64,000 nt of DNA from Streptomyces sp. NRRL S-646 (GCF_000720765.1 NZ_JODC01000018.1:124001-188000); one strand, 5' to 3'. Numbered from the stretch's first letter, positions 24,330-33,663 are shown. The notes: generated by a model not told the origin, from the sequence alone. Made by a program: numbers and translations.

Positions 24330-24405
24330 GCTGCACGAGTGGCAGGACTTCAGCCACCGGTTGCATGAGGCGGGGCATCAGCCGTATTGCCTCGTTTGGC
24401 CCTGA
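24330..24405 (+). pseudogene. Displaced 3' end of the attB gene (attR)
   Basis: The frame encodes HEWQDFSHRLHEAGHQPYC then LVWP and stop, identical in protein to the end of the gene at 12174-12605, with synonymous base changes after the 24-bp core (24330-24353). It has no start and is the part of the target gene pushed away by the insertion. A GGGCGGGG-type terminator hairpin follows. Confidence 0.8.
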
Positions 24406-24472
24406 GCTGGGGCTTCTTGCGGATCGGGCGGGGTCTTCGGGCCTCGCCCTTTTTGGTGCCGGAGAGGGGCCG

Positions 24473-24518
24473 TCAGGCGGCCAGGGCGCATTGAGGGCAC
24501 ATCGGTTTCGTCGGGGGT
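24473..24518 (-). pseudogene. Relic of an older integrase C-terminus
   Basis: The minus strand reads PTKPMCPQCALAA and stop, the same end as the integrase at 12672. Bases GTCAGGCGGCCAGGGC precede it in both places. It lies outside the current element, just beyond attR, so it comes from an earlier related element at the same site. Confidence 0.7.
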
Positions 24519-24705
24519 CGGAGCTGGAGGCGGACGACGAGCTCGACACCCTCGACGAGTTGTCGCCGCCGGATGCGGAGGCCGAGGCGGCCTGCCGCGT
24601 TCTGGACCGCGGGATCGGCTGGAGCGGCGCCACCGGTCTTCGCCTGGGTGCTGCCGGCGCAGACCGCGGGCCCGCTGTCGTACCCCCGGGCGATACCGTC
24701 CCCCC

Positions 24706-25236
24706 ATGGCTGACGTGCGGTTGACGACCTCCTCCTATCTCGTGCTCGGGATCATCGACAAGCTGGGCGAGGCGAGTGCGTACGACGTGAAGGTGGAGGC
24801 GGCGCGGACCGTGGCGCCGTTCTGGTCGGTGCCGCATGCGCAGGTGTACGCGCAGTGCGACCGGTTGGTGGAGGCGGGGCTTTTGTCGCAGGTGCGGCAG
24901 GAGAGCGGGCGCAATCGGAGGGTGCTGGCGCTGACGGCACAGGGGCGGGCAGCTCTTGAGGAGTGGCTCGGGAATCCGGAGTTCGTGCCGGTGGAGGCCC
25001 GGGAGCGCGGCATCCTCAAGCTGTGGTTCGGGGGGCGCCCGGAGGTGCTGGCCCCGGTGCAGGTGGACGAGCACCGGCAGACGCTGCGGTCGTACGAGGA
25101 ACTCGCCGAGGAAGTCGGGGAGTTGTTGGCTCCCGGGCAGCGTGAGGCGCTGGAGTTCGGGATTCGGTACGAGCGGATGATGGTCGACTTCTGGGTGTGG
25201 GTGCGGAGCCGCGAGGAACGGACAGCCGGCTCCTGA
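24706..25236 (+). CDS. PadR family transcriptional regulator
   Basis: 176 residues. Winged helix: LTTSSYLVLGIIDKLGEASA, VPHAQVYAQCDRLVEAGLL and the wing RNRRVLALTAQGRAALEEWL, then a C-terminal dimerisation helix rich in Glu and Arg, as in Vir_act_alpha_C PadR proteins. PadR proteins usually repress a neighbouring membrane or efflux gene. Two membrane-protein genes lie directly downstream behind a promoter with a dyad operator. It is the first intact chromosomal gene to the right of the element. Confidence 0.9.
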   Translation: MADVRLTTSSYLVLGIIDKLGEASAYDVKVEAARTVAPFWSVPHAQVYAQCDRLVEAGLLSQVRQESGRNRRVLALTAQGRAALEEWLGNPEFVPVEARERGILKLWFGGRPEVLAPVQVDEHRQTLRSYEELAEEVGELLAPGQREALEFGIRYERMMVDFWVWVRSREERTAGS

Positions 25237-25249
25237 GCATCCCGGGCTG

Positions 25250-25317
25250 TTGACCTCGGCAGCGGTCGGCCCTACCGTCTCGATAGTCCATTCTAGACCA
25301 TACGGAAGTGACTATCG
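25250..25317 (+). promoter_or_regulatory. Promoter with inverted-repeat operator before the DUF2306 gene
   Basis: A -35-like TTGACC (25250-25255) and -10-like TACCGT (25273-25278) are 17 bp apart. CGATAGTC at 25281-25288 and GACTATCG at 25310-25317 form an 8-bp inverted repeat covering the start site, with a TCTAGA palindrome inside. A likely site for the PadR protein. Confidence 0.55.
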
Positions 25318-25335
25318 ACCGGACAGGGAGTCGCC

Positions 25336-26517
25336 GTGCGCCGTCCGACGAGCAGCACCTGGCGCCGCGGCGCCGCGATTGCGGTGACGGTCGTGTGCGT
25401 CGCGTATGCGCCGGTCGCGATGACCGAGCTGTGGCCCTACGCCCGCCCCGGCGCCCCCGCGTTCGGCGAGTGGCTGCTGGGCCGCGCCGTGTCGCCGAGC
25501 TACGTCGCGGACGCCCTGGCCACCCGGATCCGGCACTACCGGCACAGCCTGCTGCCGATGATCGTGCACTCGGTGCTCGGCGGTGTGCTCATGCTGCTCG
25601 GGCCCGCGCAGCTGCTGACCGCGGCACGGCGGCGCAGGCGGCTGCATCGCGTGCTCGGTGTGGTCTTCGCGGTCACCGTGTACGCCTCGATGGCGGGCGC
25701 CGGAATCTATCTCGCCCGTACCGCTCCCGAGGACGCCTTCAGCGGGGCCGCGTTCTGGCTCGTGCTCGCCACCATCCTGGTGGGCACGGTGCTGAGCGTG
25801 AGCTTCGGCATCCTGGCCGCCGTCGGCGGGTTCCCGGATCTGCACCAGCGGTGGATGCTGCTCTGCTACGGCTTTCTGCTGACCGCGCCCCTGCTGCGCC
25901 TGGAGTGGGGCGGGCTGCCGTTGCTGCTGCCGGGGCTGTCCATGGCCGAGATCAACCAGGTGGCGATCATGCATCTGGGGTCGCTGGTCGCGTTCGGCGC
26001 GCTCATCGCCTCGCGCACGCTCGACCGTCGTACGGTCCTCGACGGGGTGTCCGGGTCGTGGGCACCGCTGCCGGTACTGGCCGCGGCCCACCTTGCCGGT
26101 GCCGCCGCCCTGGCCTGGATCGTCCACTCGTGCCTCGGCTTCGGGGCGACGGGACGGCGGCTGCTCGTCGCCTACCTGCTGCCGTACGCCGTCACCTACG
26201 TCGTCATGGCCGCCGGCGCCCGGCGCGCGGGGCGGCAGGGGCGCACCTGGGCCCGGGAGGAGTGGCGGCTGCATCTGACGGCGCTGTGTCTGGCCCCCGT
26301 GCTGTCGGCCGGTGCGACCCCGCTGTTCGAACGCACCCTCGGCCTCGACCTCCCCACGGCGCTGTCCGCCGGCATCACCATCGGCTGCGGCGTCCTCGCC
26401 ACCGCCGCGACCTCGGTGGTCAGCCTGCGCGTCATGTACGCCCGTGAGCTGCGCAGGCGGGCGACCGCCGACCCTGCCATCAGCACCAGGCCTGACTCCC
26501 GCGTCCCCGTCCCGTAG
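25336..26517 (+). CDS. DUF2306-type multi-pass membrane protein
   Basis: 393 residues; GTG start 5 bp after AGGGAG. About nine hydrophobic segments. The N-terminal half carries HYRHSLLPMIVHSVLGGVLM and RRRRLHRVLGVVFAVTVYAS, the His-rich helix and loop pattern of DUF2306 proteins; HQRWMLLCYGFLLTAPLLRL follows. Function unknown; possibly haem or small-molecule related by its conserved histidines, which is speculation. It is followed after 18 bp by another membrane protein gene, and preceded by a PadR gene and operator. Confidence 0.75.
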   Translation: MRRPTSSTWRRGAAIAVTVVCVAYAPVAMTELWPYARPGAPAFGEWLLGRAVSPSYVADALATRIRHYRHSLLPMIVHSVLGGVLMLLGPAQLLTAARRRRRLHRVLGVVFAVTVYASMAGAGIYLARTAPEDAFSGAAFWLVLATILVGTVLSVSFGILAAVGGFPDLHQRWMLLCYGFLLTAPLLRLEWGGLPLLLPGLSMAEINQVAIMHLGSLVAFGALIASRTLDRRTVLDGVSGSWAPLPVLAAAHLAGAAALAWIVHSCLGFGATGRRLLVAYLLPYAVTYVVMAAGARRAGRQGRTWAREEWRLHLTALCLAPVLSAGATPLFERTLGLDLPTALSAGITIGCGVLATAATSVVSLRVMYARELRRRATADPAISTRPDSRVPVP

Positions 26518-26535
26518 CCCCGGAAACGGAACCCC

Positions 26536-27408
26536 ATGCCGCACGCATCCGACGCCCCCACCCGCGCAGCCTCCGGCGGACGCCCGCTGACCGCGGGAGT
26601 GGCCATGCTCGCCACCGCGGTGGCGGTGACCAGCCTCCTCGTCGGCGGACTCCTGGCGGCCGTCGGCCTCACCGGCCATGTCTTCGGCGCCTGGCCGTCG
26701 CCCGAGTCGCTGAACCAGGGCCTCGTCGGCGCGGCCATGCTGGGCACCGCGCCGGCGCTGTTCGCCGTCGGCCGGGCGGGACACTGGGAGGAGGCCCGCA
26801 CGCTCCTCTATCCCTTGGCGATCGTCCTGGTCGGGCTGTTCGCCGTGACCCTGCTCAACGCCCGGCGGCTGTACATCGCCGAGGGCGGTCCCGTCCTCTC
26901 CGTGCTGTTCAGCCTGGGCTGGATCTTCGTACTGGGCCTGCTGTGCGTCTGGGCCGTCGTCTCGCTGACCCTGCAGCACCGCACCGCCGCCGAACCGCTC
27001 ACCGCGTCCGTCGTGCCCCTGCCCGGCTGGTCGAAACCGCCCCTGGCCGTCCTGGGCTCGGTGTGGCTGGGCATCGGCACCGGTCTGCTCGTCCGCCCCG
27101 GCTTCTGGGCCGCCTTCGTCCCCTGGGACACGGGCCGTCTCGACGCACAGGCGCTCGGCGTCTGGGCGCTCGCCCTCGGGGTCGGCGTGCTGGGTGCCCT
27201 CGCCGAGGACGACCTGACCCGAACCCGCCCCGCCCTCCTCGCGCTGCCCGCCACCGCGGCCGCCGTGGCCGTCGTCCTCGCCTGTCGCGCCGCCCACGTG
27301 CACTGGGCCTCCGGCCCTGCCCTCAGCCTCGTCTGCATGGTGGCCGGCCTGGTGTTCGCGGGCGCGAGCGGACGCATCCTGCTGACGAGGTCTCCGGCTT
27401 CCGGGTGA
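26536..27408 (+). CDS. Multi-pass membrane protein of unknown function
   Basis: 290 residues with about eight hydrophobic helices (for example VAMLATAVAVTSLLVGGLLA, LLYPLAIVLVGLFAVTLL, PLAVLGSVWLGIGTGLLV). No motif recognised. It is in an operon with the DUF2306 gene, 18 bp downstream, so it probably forms part of the same membrane system under PadR control. Confidence 0.7.
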   Translation: MPHASDAPTRAASGGRPLTAGVAMLATAVAVTSLLVGGLLAAVGLTGHVFGAWPSPESLNQGLVGAAMLGTAPALFAVGRAGHWEEARTLLYPLAIVLVGLFAVTLLNARRLYIAEGGPVLSVLFSLGWIFVLGLLCVWAVVSLTLQHRTAAEPLTASVVPLPGWSKPPLAVLGSVWLGIGTGLLVRPGFWAAFVPWDTGRLDAQALGVWALALGVGVLGALAEDDLTRTRPALLALPATAAAVAVVLACRAAHVHWASGPALSLVCMVAGLVFAGASGRILLTRSPASG

Positions 27409-27516
27409 AGCCCGGCGGCGATCCGGTGTGCCGTCGCGCATACCCGCTGTGGTGGCGGGTACGCCCGCTCCGTACGGGGCGCCGCGGAAGCGGTCGGAGA
27501 GCGAGAGGTGTCGTAA

Positions 27517-27891
27517 GTGATTCGAAAGCTGCAGGCGGTCGCGCTGGACTGTGCCGATCCGGTACGGCTCGCGGAGTTCTACGCGGAGCTGCTCGGTGGC
27601 CGGGTGGTCATGGACTCGGGGGAGCCCGACTGGGTCGAGGTGCACGGGTTCGAGGGGACACCGCTGGCCTGCCAGCGGGTCGACGGCTACCGGCCGCCCG
27701 AATGGCCCGGCCAGGAGCGTCCCCAGCAGCTCCACCTGGACTTCGACGTGGACGACCTCGACGGAGAGGAGAAGCGGGCGCTCGCCCTGGGCGCGACCGT
27801 CCTGGAGCGGACGGACCAGCTCCACCCGGAGGCCAACTGGCGGGTCTACGCGGACCCGGCCGGCCATCCGTTCTGCCTCTGCCTGCACTGA
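27517..27891 (+). CDS. VOC (glyoxalase/bleomycin-resistance fold) family protein
   Basis: 124 residues, GTG start after GAGAGG. Paired beta-alpha-beta3 modules are visible: LQAVALDCADPVRLAEFYAE then LLGG, and LHLDFDVDDLDGEEKRALAL then GATV, with YADPAGHPFCLCLH at the end. Metal ligands of glyoxalase I type are incomplete, so it may be a binding protein rather than an enzyme. A terminator hairpin follows. Confidence 0.85.
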   Translation: MIRKLQAVALDCADPVRLAEFYAELLGGRVVMDSGEPDWVEVHGFEGTPLACQRVDGYRPPEWPGQERPQQLHLDFDVDDLDGEEKRALALGATVLERTDQLHPEANWRVYADPAGHPFCLCLH

Positions 27892-27928
27892 GAGGCACGA
27901 GGCCTACGGCAGGGTTTCACTGATTTCG

Positions 27929-27950
27929 GGCGGGGTTTTCGGACCCCGCC
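27929..27950 (+). terminator. Terminator after the VOC gene
   Basis: GGCGGGGT at 27929-27936 pairs with ACCCCGCC at 27943-27950 around a 6-base loop, followed by TTTGTC. Confidence 0.7.
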
Positions 27951-28024
27951 TTTGTCATGCTTTCCTGTGCGTGTGACGCGCCTGAGCAGGCGAAGCAATC
28001 CGTGCCGTGCCTGCGGTCTGCCGT

Positions 28025-28384
28025 CTACGACAGATGGAACGTCGTCGTCCGGTCCTTCGTCCTGGGGACGTACTGCTGCTTCCAGGTCCAGCCGGCGCTA
28101 CCGGGCTTGTGGTGGAGCTCGACCGAGGAGTTCTGCTTCCACCAGTAGTCCCAACCGGTGGCGCAGGTACCCGCGTTGGCGGTCCAGATCGGGGAGCCGA
28201 CCCAGTCGTCGTGCTGGTTGTAGCCCTTGACCCAGAACACCTGCGTCACGCCGGCGTCGTTGCAGACCGTGATCTGTACGGCGGAGACCGACTCGGCGCC
28301 GGCCGTCGTCGGGAGGGCGAGACCGCTGAGGGCGGCCCCTGTGGCGAGTGCCGCTATGGCGAACTTCCTTCTGAGGTCACGCAT
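28025..28384 (-). CDS. Small secreted protein of unknown function
   Basis: 119 residues. Signal peptide with LRRKFAIAALATGAALSGLA and AxA cleavage at TAGAES. The mature part has two cysteines (ITVCNDAG and GTCATGWDYWW) and many aromatic residues. No family is certain. Upstream of its start are three tandem 10-bp repeats with an 11-bp period, which suggests tight regulation. Confidence 0.75.
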   Translation of the reverse strand: MRDLRRKFAIAALATGAALSGLALPTTAGAESVSAVQITVCNDAGVTQVFWVKGYNQHDDWVGSPIWTANAGTCATGWDYWWKQNSSVELHHKPGSAGWTWKQQYVPRTKDRTTTFHLS

Positions 28385-28401
28385 TTCGCTGTCACCGTTC
28401 T

Positions 28402-28433
28402 GTACGAGTGAAGTACGAGTGAGGTACGAGTGA
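28402..28433 (-). promoter_or_regulatory. Three tandem GTACGAGTGA repeats, 11-bp period
   Basis: GTACGAGTGA at 28402-28411, 28413-28422 and 28424-28433 (TCACTCGTAC on the coding strand), 18-49 bp upstream of the secreted-protein ATG. One-turn spacing is the arrangement recognised by SARP-type activators; slippage duplication is the other explanation. Confidence 0.55.
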
Positions 28434-28438
28434 GGGGG

Positions 28439-29479
28439 TCAGCCGAGCAGGCCCCTGGACCGCAGCCAGGTCCGTGCCGCCGCGGCGGGCGGCCGGCGTG
28501 CTGCGCAGGGCCGGCACGTCGGCGGTCGCCGAGGTGCCCGCGCCGGTGAGAGTGGCGCCGTACGCCTTCTTCAGCGACGAGGGCGTCGGGGCGTCCGGAT
28601 CGCCCGAGGCGGAGCCGCCGCCCGCTGCCGTGGCCGGTCTGACGACCGCGTCCCGCAGTTCCTCCCGGGTCATCGGCCCGACCGACAGCGTGGTGTGCCG
28701 CAGCGCCTGGGCGAGCCCGGGGTGCTCCACGCACCGGCTGTGGAAGCCGGCCCCGACCGCGACGACCACGCGCAGCCGGCCGTCCGCGTCCTTGGCGGCG
28801 AGCAACTGGTCGACGAACCGCCACCGTTCGGAGCGGTCCCGGCAGAGCGTGAAGATCTCCTCGAACTGGTCGACCACGACCACCCGGTGGGGCTCGTCCG
28901 GCCCGGTGCCAGCAGCCGGCCGTGGGTGGCGGCGGGCCGGGCGCCGGGCGTGATCAGCCGCAGCCGAGCGCCGCAGCCCGCTTCGTCCACCACCCGCTCC
29001 AGCCGGGGCATGACTCCGGCCCGCAGCAGCGAGGACTTGCCGCTGCCGGACGCGCCGAGCAGCACCGCGAACCGGTGCTCCTTCATCAGCTGCACGGCGT
29101 CCTCGGCGAGCGCGTCCCGGCCGAAGAACAGTTCCTGGTCGCCCGGTTCGAACCGGGCCAGGCCCTGGTACGGCGACTCCCCCTCCGCCGCTCCGCAGGC
29201 CGCGACCTCCTCGGCCGCCGCCCGTAATCGGTCCTGCCAGACGTCCGGATCGGCCCCGCAGGCCTGCGCGTACGCGCGCACCACCGCCACCGACGGCAGC
29301 CGTTCGCCCGAGGCCGCCCGCGACAGCGCGGCCACCGACACGCGGGCCTGCCCGGACATCGTCCGGTACGACGGGGAGCCGGCCCGGGCCCGCAGTGACC
29401 GCAGCTCATGCGCGAAGCGCTGCACCGGCCCCGCGTCGGGATCGAGCGGCCGCTCGGGACGTCCCCGCTGCCGGCTCAC
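28439..29479 (-). pseudogene. Broken XRE-nSTAND1 ATPase gene (frameshift and internal deletion)
   Basis: From GTG 29479 the frame encodes an XRE-like HTH (FAHELRSLRARAGSPSYRTM), YQGLARFEPGDQELFFGRDA and the Walker A GASGSGKSSLLRAGVMPRLE of nSTAND1 proteins. Near 28905 the frame is lost (HGRLLAPGRTSPTG); one base later the expected sequence continues in another frame as VVVVDQFEEIFTLC and GPMTREELRDAVVRP. After that the conserved NTPase helices and WD40 repeats are absent, and the sequence jumps to TWLRSRGLLG and a stop. Both a one-base frameshift and a large deletion are needed to explain it. Confidence 0.75.
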
Positions 29480-29639
29480 GACTGCTCCAGCAGATGGCTT
29501 CTCACGTTCACCGGCAATCGCTTTCCCAACACTCAGGGGGACGATCACACGCCGGATCGCGAGTATGTCATGACAGCTTGAGAGTTAAATGGGGTTGAGC
29601 GGAATGGCCTGTTCCAGTCCCCTGGCAGGAGAGGCGGCG

Positions 29640-31105
29640 TCACCCCCCGGCGCCCGCCCCGCTCCCCGGCACCCCTCCGACGGTGAACCCGATCACCGCT
29701 CCGCCCCCCTCCCGCTGTACCGCGAACGGCGCCCCGCCGTGCGCCATGGCGACCTCCCGCACGATCGACAGGCCCAGCCCGGACCCGGGCAGGGAGCGTG
29801 CGTCGGCCGCGCGGTAGAAGCGGTCGAAGATGCGGATCAGGTCGCCGTCCGCGATCCCGGGGCCCCGGTCGAGGATCTCCACACGGACCGTGCCCGCGCG
29901 GGCGGGACCGGACACGGCGATCTCGATGGGTCCGGTGCCGTCACGGTCGAACTTGGCCGCGTTCTCGACGAGGTTGGAGATCGCGCGCTGCAGCATCCCG
30001 GGCCGGCCGTCGGTCGTCGTGTCGCCGCTCGCCCGGACCGTGATCTGCCGCCCTCCCCCACTCTCCGAGCGGGGGGACCCCCAGCGGCGCCGGGCGAGCC
30101 CGGCCACGTCCTCCGCGATGTCCGCGAGGTCGACCCGCTGCAGCGGCTCGGTGTCGGACTGCCCGGCCGCCAGGTCCACCAGCTCGTTGACCAGGTCGGT
30201 CAGTTCGCGCGCCTCCTGGCCCAGATCCGCGACCAGCTCGTCACGGGTGGCCGGAGGCAGTTCGTCGATCCGGCGCAGCAGGGAGATGTTCGTACGGAGC
30301 GAGGTGAGCGGCGTACGGAGTTCGTGGCCCGCGTCCTGGACCAGGCGCCGCTGGTCCTCCTCCGACTGGGCGAGGCGGCCCAGCATCCGGTCGAAGGCGC
30401 GGCCGAGGCGGCCCACCTCGTCGTAGCCGGTGACGGGCACCTCGATGCCGAGCCGCCGGGTGCGGGCTACGTCCTCCGCGGCCGAGGTCAGCAGGATCAG
30501 ACGGCGGGTGATGCGCCGCGCCAGCCACCAGCCGAACAGGCCCGCCGCGATCACCACCGCGCACATCAGGATCAGCGTGCGCTGCTGCAGCGCCCGCAGC
30601 AGGTCCTCGGTGTCGCTGAACTCCTGCGCGACCTGCACCGCGCCCCGCCCGTTGCCGAGGGAGACGGTCGCGATGCGGTAGACGTCCGTGTCGACGCCGA
30701 CGTCCTTGTACTCCTGCGTCTTCCCCGCGATCTCGTCGGCCGCGATCGCCCGGTCGTGGCCGGTGATCGGCAGCCCCGGACTGCCGGCGTCGACGACCTT
30801 GCCGTCCGGCCCCAGCACCTGCACATCCGTACGGGCGGGCCGTACGATGTCGTGCCCCGGCGCCGACACGGAGAAGTCCTCGGGCGTCATCCGGTGCTGG
30901 ATCACCTCGTCCTGCAGGTCCTGCACGACCTGGTCGAACACGGACTCCTGGTCCACCCGGACCAGCCGGGCCGCGGCGCCGTACGACAGCACACCGACCA
31001 GCACCGTGACGGCAGCGGTGACCGCCGCGAACGACACCGCGAACGTGGTGCGCAGGGAGACCAGCCCGGGCCGCCTTCTCGCCAGCAGCCGCCTGATCCT
31101 GCCCA

Positions 31106-31106
<1 letters not shown>
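29640..31106 (-). CDS. Two-component sensor histidine kinase
   Basis: 488 residues. Membrane helices near residues 15-40 (FAVSFAAVTAAVTVLVGVLS) and 165-185 (LILMCAVVIAAGLFGWWLA) enclose a sensor domain of about 125 residues; then HAMP, H-box DAGHELRTPLTSLRTN, N-box NLVENAAKFDRD and G-boxes DRGPGIADGD and GSGLGLSIV. The GTG start overlaps the stop of the response regulator gene. Between the dimerisation and ATP-binding regions the stretch RRRWGSPRSESGGGRQ is encoded by a copy of a dispersed repeat (30052-30083), an unusual in-frame insertion. Confidence 0.9.
30052..30083. repeat. Dispersed hairpin repeat inserted in the kinase gene
   Basis: CTCCCCCACTCT followed by CCGAGCGGGGGGACCCCCA matches, apart from a missing 9-base loop, the reverse complement of the repeat at 60109-60149. 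The insertion keeps the reading frame. Confidence 0.7.
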
Positions 31107-31825
<719 letters not shown>

Positions 31826-31941
31826 GCCCCCAGTGTGCCAAGGGCCCCGAGTGCTGCGACGTGATGAGCAGCTCACCCGGGGCCCTTCTTACTGGCCTCT
31901 CACCCCTGAGGCGCAACCAAGGCCGCGCCCCTACCGTCTTC

Positions 31942-32523
31942 TCACCCTGTGGGCCGCAGGGCGGCCAGCTGCTGCTCGAAGGGAACGAACCCGGGTTCCT
32001 CCCGCTCGGCGGTGAGCCCGGTCATCAGCCCCGCCAGCTCTCCCGCCGCCCGTTCGATCCGCCCGTCCAGGCCCTGGGCGCCCCAGTCCTCCGACGCGGC
32101 GTACACCCCGGTCGGCACGACCACGGCGCGCAGATACGCGAACAGCGGACGCAGCGCGTGCTCCAGCACCAGGGAGTGCCGGGCCGTGCCGCCGGTCGCC
32201 GCGATCAGCACCGGCTTGCCCGCCAGTGCGTCCTTGTCGAGCACGTCGAAGAAGGACTTGAACAGCCCGCTGTACGACGCCGAGAAGACGGGGGTGACGA
32301 CCACGAGGCCGTCGGCCCCGGTCACCGCCTCCTGCGCGGCGGAGAGCTTCCGCCCCGGGAACCCGTTGGTGAAGTTGTGCGCGATCTCCACCGCGAGGTC
32401 GCGCAGCTCGACGACCTCGATGTCGACCGGGGTCCGCCGACCCACGGCCGCGGCCAGCCGGTCGCCCAGCAGCCGGGTGGACGACGGGACACTCAGCCCC
32501 GCCGAGACGACGACGAGCTTCAT
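31942..32523 (-). CDS. CE1759-type NAD(P)H:FMN reductase
   Basis: 193 residues. Flavodoxin-like fold with VVVSAGLSVPSSTRLLGDRL (phosphate loop), GLVVVTPVFSASYSGLFKSF and KPVLIAATGGTARHS. Its start overlaps the stop of the luciferase-like monooxygenase gene by 4 bp, making a two-component flavin monooxygenase pair in which it supplies reduced FMN. Confidence 0.9.
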   Translation of the reverse strand: MKLVVVSAGLSVPSSTRLLGDRLAAAVGRRTPVDIEVVELRDLAVEIAHNFTNGFPGRKLSAAQEAVTGADGLVVVTPVFSASYSGLFKSFFDVLDKDALAGKPVLIAATGGTARHSLVLEHALRPLFAYLRAVVVPTGVYAASEDWGAQGLDGRIERAAGELAGLMTGLTAEREEPGFVPFEQQLAALRPTG

Positions 32524-33611
32524 ACGGCAGCCTCCTTCTTCTCCGCGGCGGCCAGCAGCGACGCGTGCGTCGGCGCCTGAGGCACGTCCGCCGGACGCCG
32601 GGCGGCGAACTCCTTGCGCAGCACCGGCACGACCTCCTCGCCCAGCAGGTCGAGCTGCTCCAGCACGGTCTTCAGCGGCAGCCCGGCGTGGTCCACCAGG
32701 AACAGCTGGCGCTGGTAGTCACCGGCGTACTCCCGGAAGGACAGGGTCTTCTCGATCACCTGCTGCGGGGAGCCGACGGTGAGCGGCGTCTGATCCGTGA
32801 AGTCCTCCAGGGAGGGCCCGTGGCCGTAGACCGGCGCGTTGTCGAAGTACGGCCGGAACTCCCGCACCGCGTCCTGCGAGTTGTGCCGCATGAACACCTG
32901 CCCGCCGAGGCCCACGATCGCCTGCTCGGGGGTGCCGTGCCCGTAGTGCGCATAGCGGGCCCGGTACAGCTCGACCATCCGCTTGGTGTGGTCGGCCGGC
33001 CAGAAGATGTTGTTGTGGAAGAAGCCGTCGCCGTAGTACGCGGCCTGCTCGGCGATCTCGGGCGAGCGGATCGAGCCGTGCCAGACGAACGGCGGGACAC
33101 CGTCCAGCGGCCGCGGCGTCGACGTGAAGCCCTGCAGCGGTGTGCGGAACTTCCCCTCCCAGTTCACGACGTCCTCGCGCCACAGCCGGCGCAGGAGGGC
33201 GTAGTTCTCGATCGCGAGATTGATGCCCTCGCGGATGTCCTGGCCGAACCACGGATACACCGGTCCGGTGTTGCCACGGCCCATCATCAGGTCCACCCGG
33301 CCGTCGGCCAGGTGCTGGAGCATCGCGAAGTCCTCGGCGATCTTCACCGGATCGTTGGTGGTGATGAGGGTCGTGGAGGTGGAGAGGATCAGCTTCTTCG
33401 TCTGCGCCGCGACATGGCCGAGCATCGTGGTCGGCGAGGACGGCACGAACGGCGGGTTGTGGTGCTCACCGGTCGCGAAGACGTCGAGGCCGACCTCCTC
33501 GGCCTTCAGCGCGATGGCGACCATGGCCTTGATGCGCTCGCGCTCGGTCGGCGTACGCCCGGTGGTCGGGTCCGGCGTGACGTCGCCGACGCTGAAGATC
33601 CCGAACTGCAT
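32520..33611 (-). CDS. CE1758-type luciferase-like FMN-dependent monooxygenase
   Basis: 363 residues. Begins MQFGIFSVGDVTPDPTTG; LILSTSTTLITTNDPVKIAE and DLMMGRGNTGPVYPWFG are the typical bacterial-luciferase barrel strands. Paired with the downstream FMN reductase. The divergent promoter region carries TTGA..TCAA dyads of the MarR-binding type. Substrate unknown, perhaps an electrophile or antibiotic-like molecule. Confidence 0.92.
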   Translation of the reverse strand: MQFGIFSVGDVTPDPTTGRTPTERERIKAMVAIALKAEEVGLDVFATGEHHNPPFVPSSPTTMLGHVAAQTKKLILSTSTTLITTNDPVKIAEDFAMLQHLADGRVDLMMGRGNTGPVYPWFGQDIREGINLAIENYALLRRLWREDVVNWEGKFRTPLQGFTSTPRPLDGVPPFVWHGSIRSPEIAEQAAYYGDGFFHNNIFWPADHTKRMVELYRARYAHYGHGTPEQAIVGLGGQVFMRHNSQDAVREFRPYFDNAPVYGHGPSLEDFTDQTPLTVGSPQQVIEKTLSFREYAGDYQRQLFLVDHAGLPLKTVLEQLDLLGEEVVPVLRKEFAARRPADVPQAPTHASLLAAAEKKEAAV

Positions 33612-33631
33612 GGTCGCTCAACCTCCAAGTT

Positions 33632-33663
33632 GTTGACCGTTCAACTATAGCCGCTCAACGGTC
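33632..33663. promoter_or_regulatory. MarR-type dyads upstream of the monooxygenase pair
   Basis: GTTGA-CCGT-TCAAC at 33632-33645, and GACCGTT (33635-33641) with AACGGTC (33657-33663). They overlap the region 20-50 bp before the monooxygenase start and probably form its operator. Confidence 0.5.

Larger units (their letters stand above)
12530..24353. mobile_element. 11.8-kb integrative element inserted in the 3' end of a protein-coding gene
   Basis: Direct repeats of 24 bp mark both ends. A tyrosine recombinase gene lies right beside attL, facing the host gene, and paired 11-bp-spaced AGGGCACAT motifs occur near both ends like arm-type integrase sites. Cargo: candidate RiPP cassette, XRE-TPR regulator, two-repeat protein, ribosome-inactivating protein and a LuxR-type ATPase regulator. 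No replication, relaxase, FtsK-like transfer or excisionase gene is visible, so it appears to be a non-conjugative island or the degraded remainder of one. Its recombinase has lost its normal N-terminus, so it may no longer excise by itself. Confidence 0.8.

Noticed and set aside
24242-24724. 160-codon plus-strand frame across attR
   Set aside because: Runs through attachment repeats, the displaced gene end and the integrase relic in the wrong frames; no domain.
28402-28433. CRISPR-like array
   Set aside because: Repeats are only 10 bp with 1-bp spacers; no cas genes.
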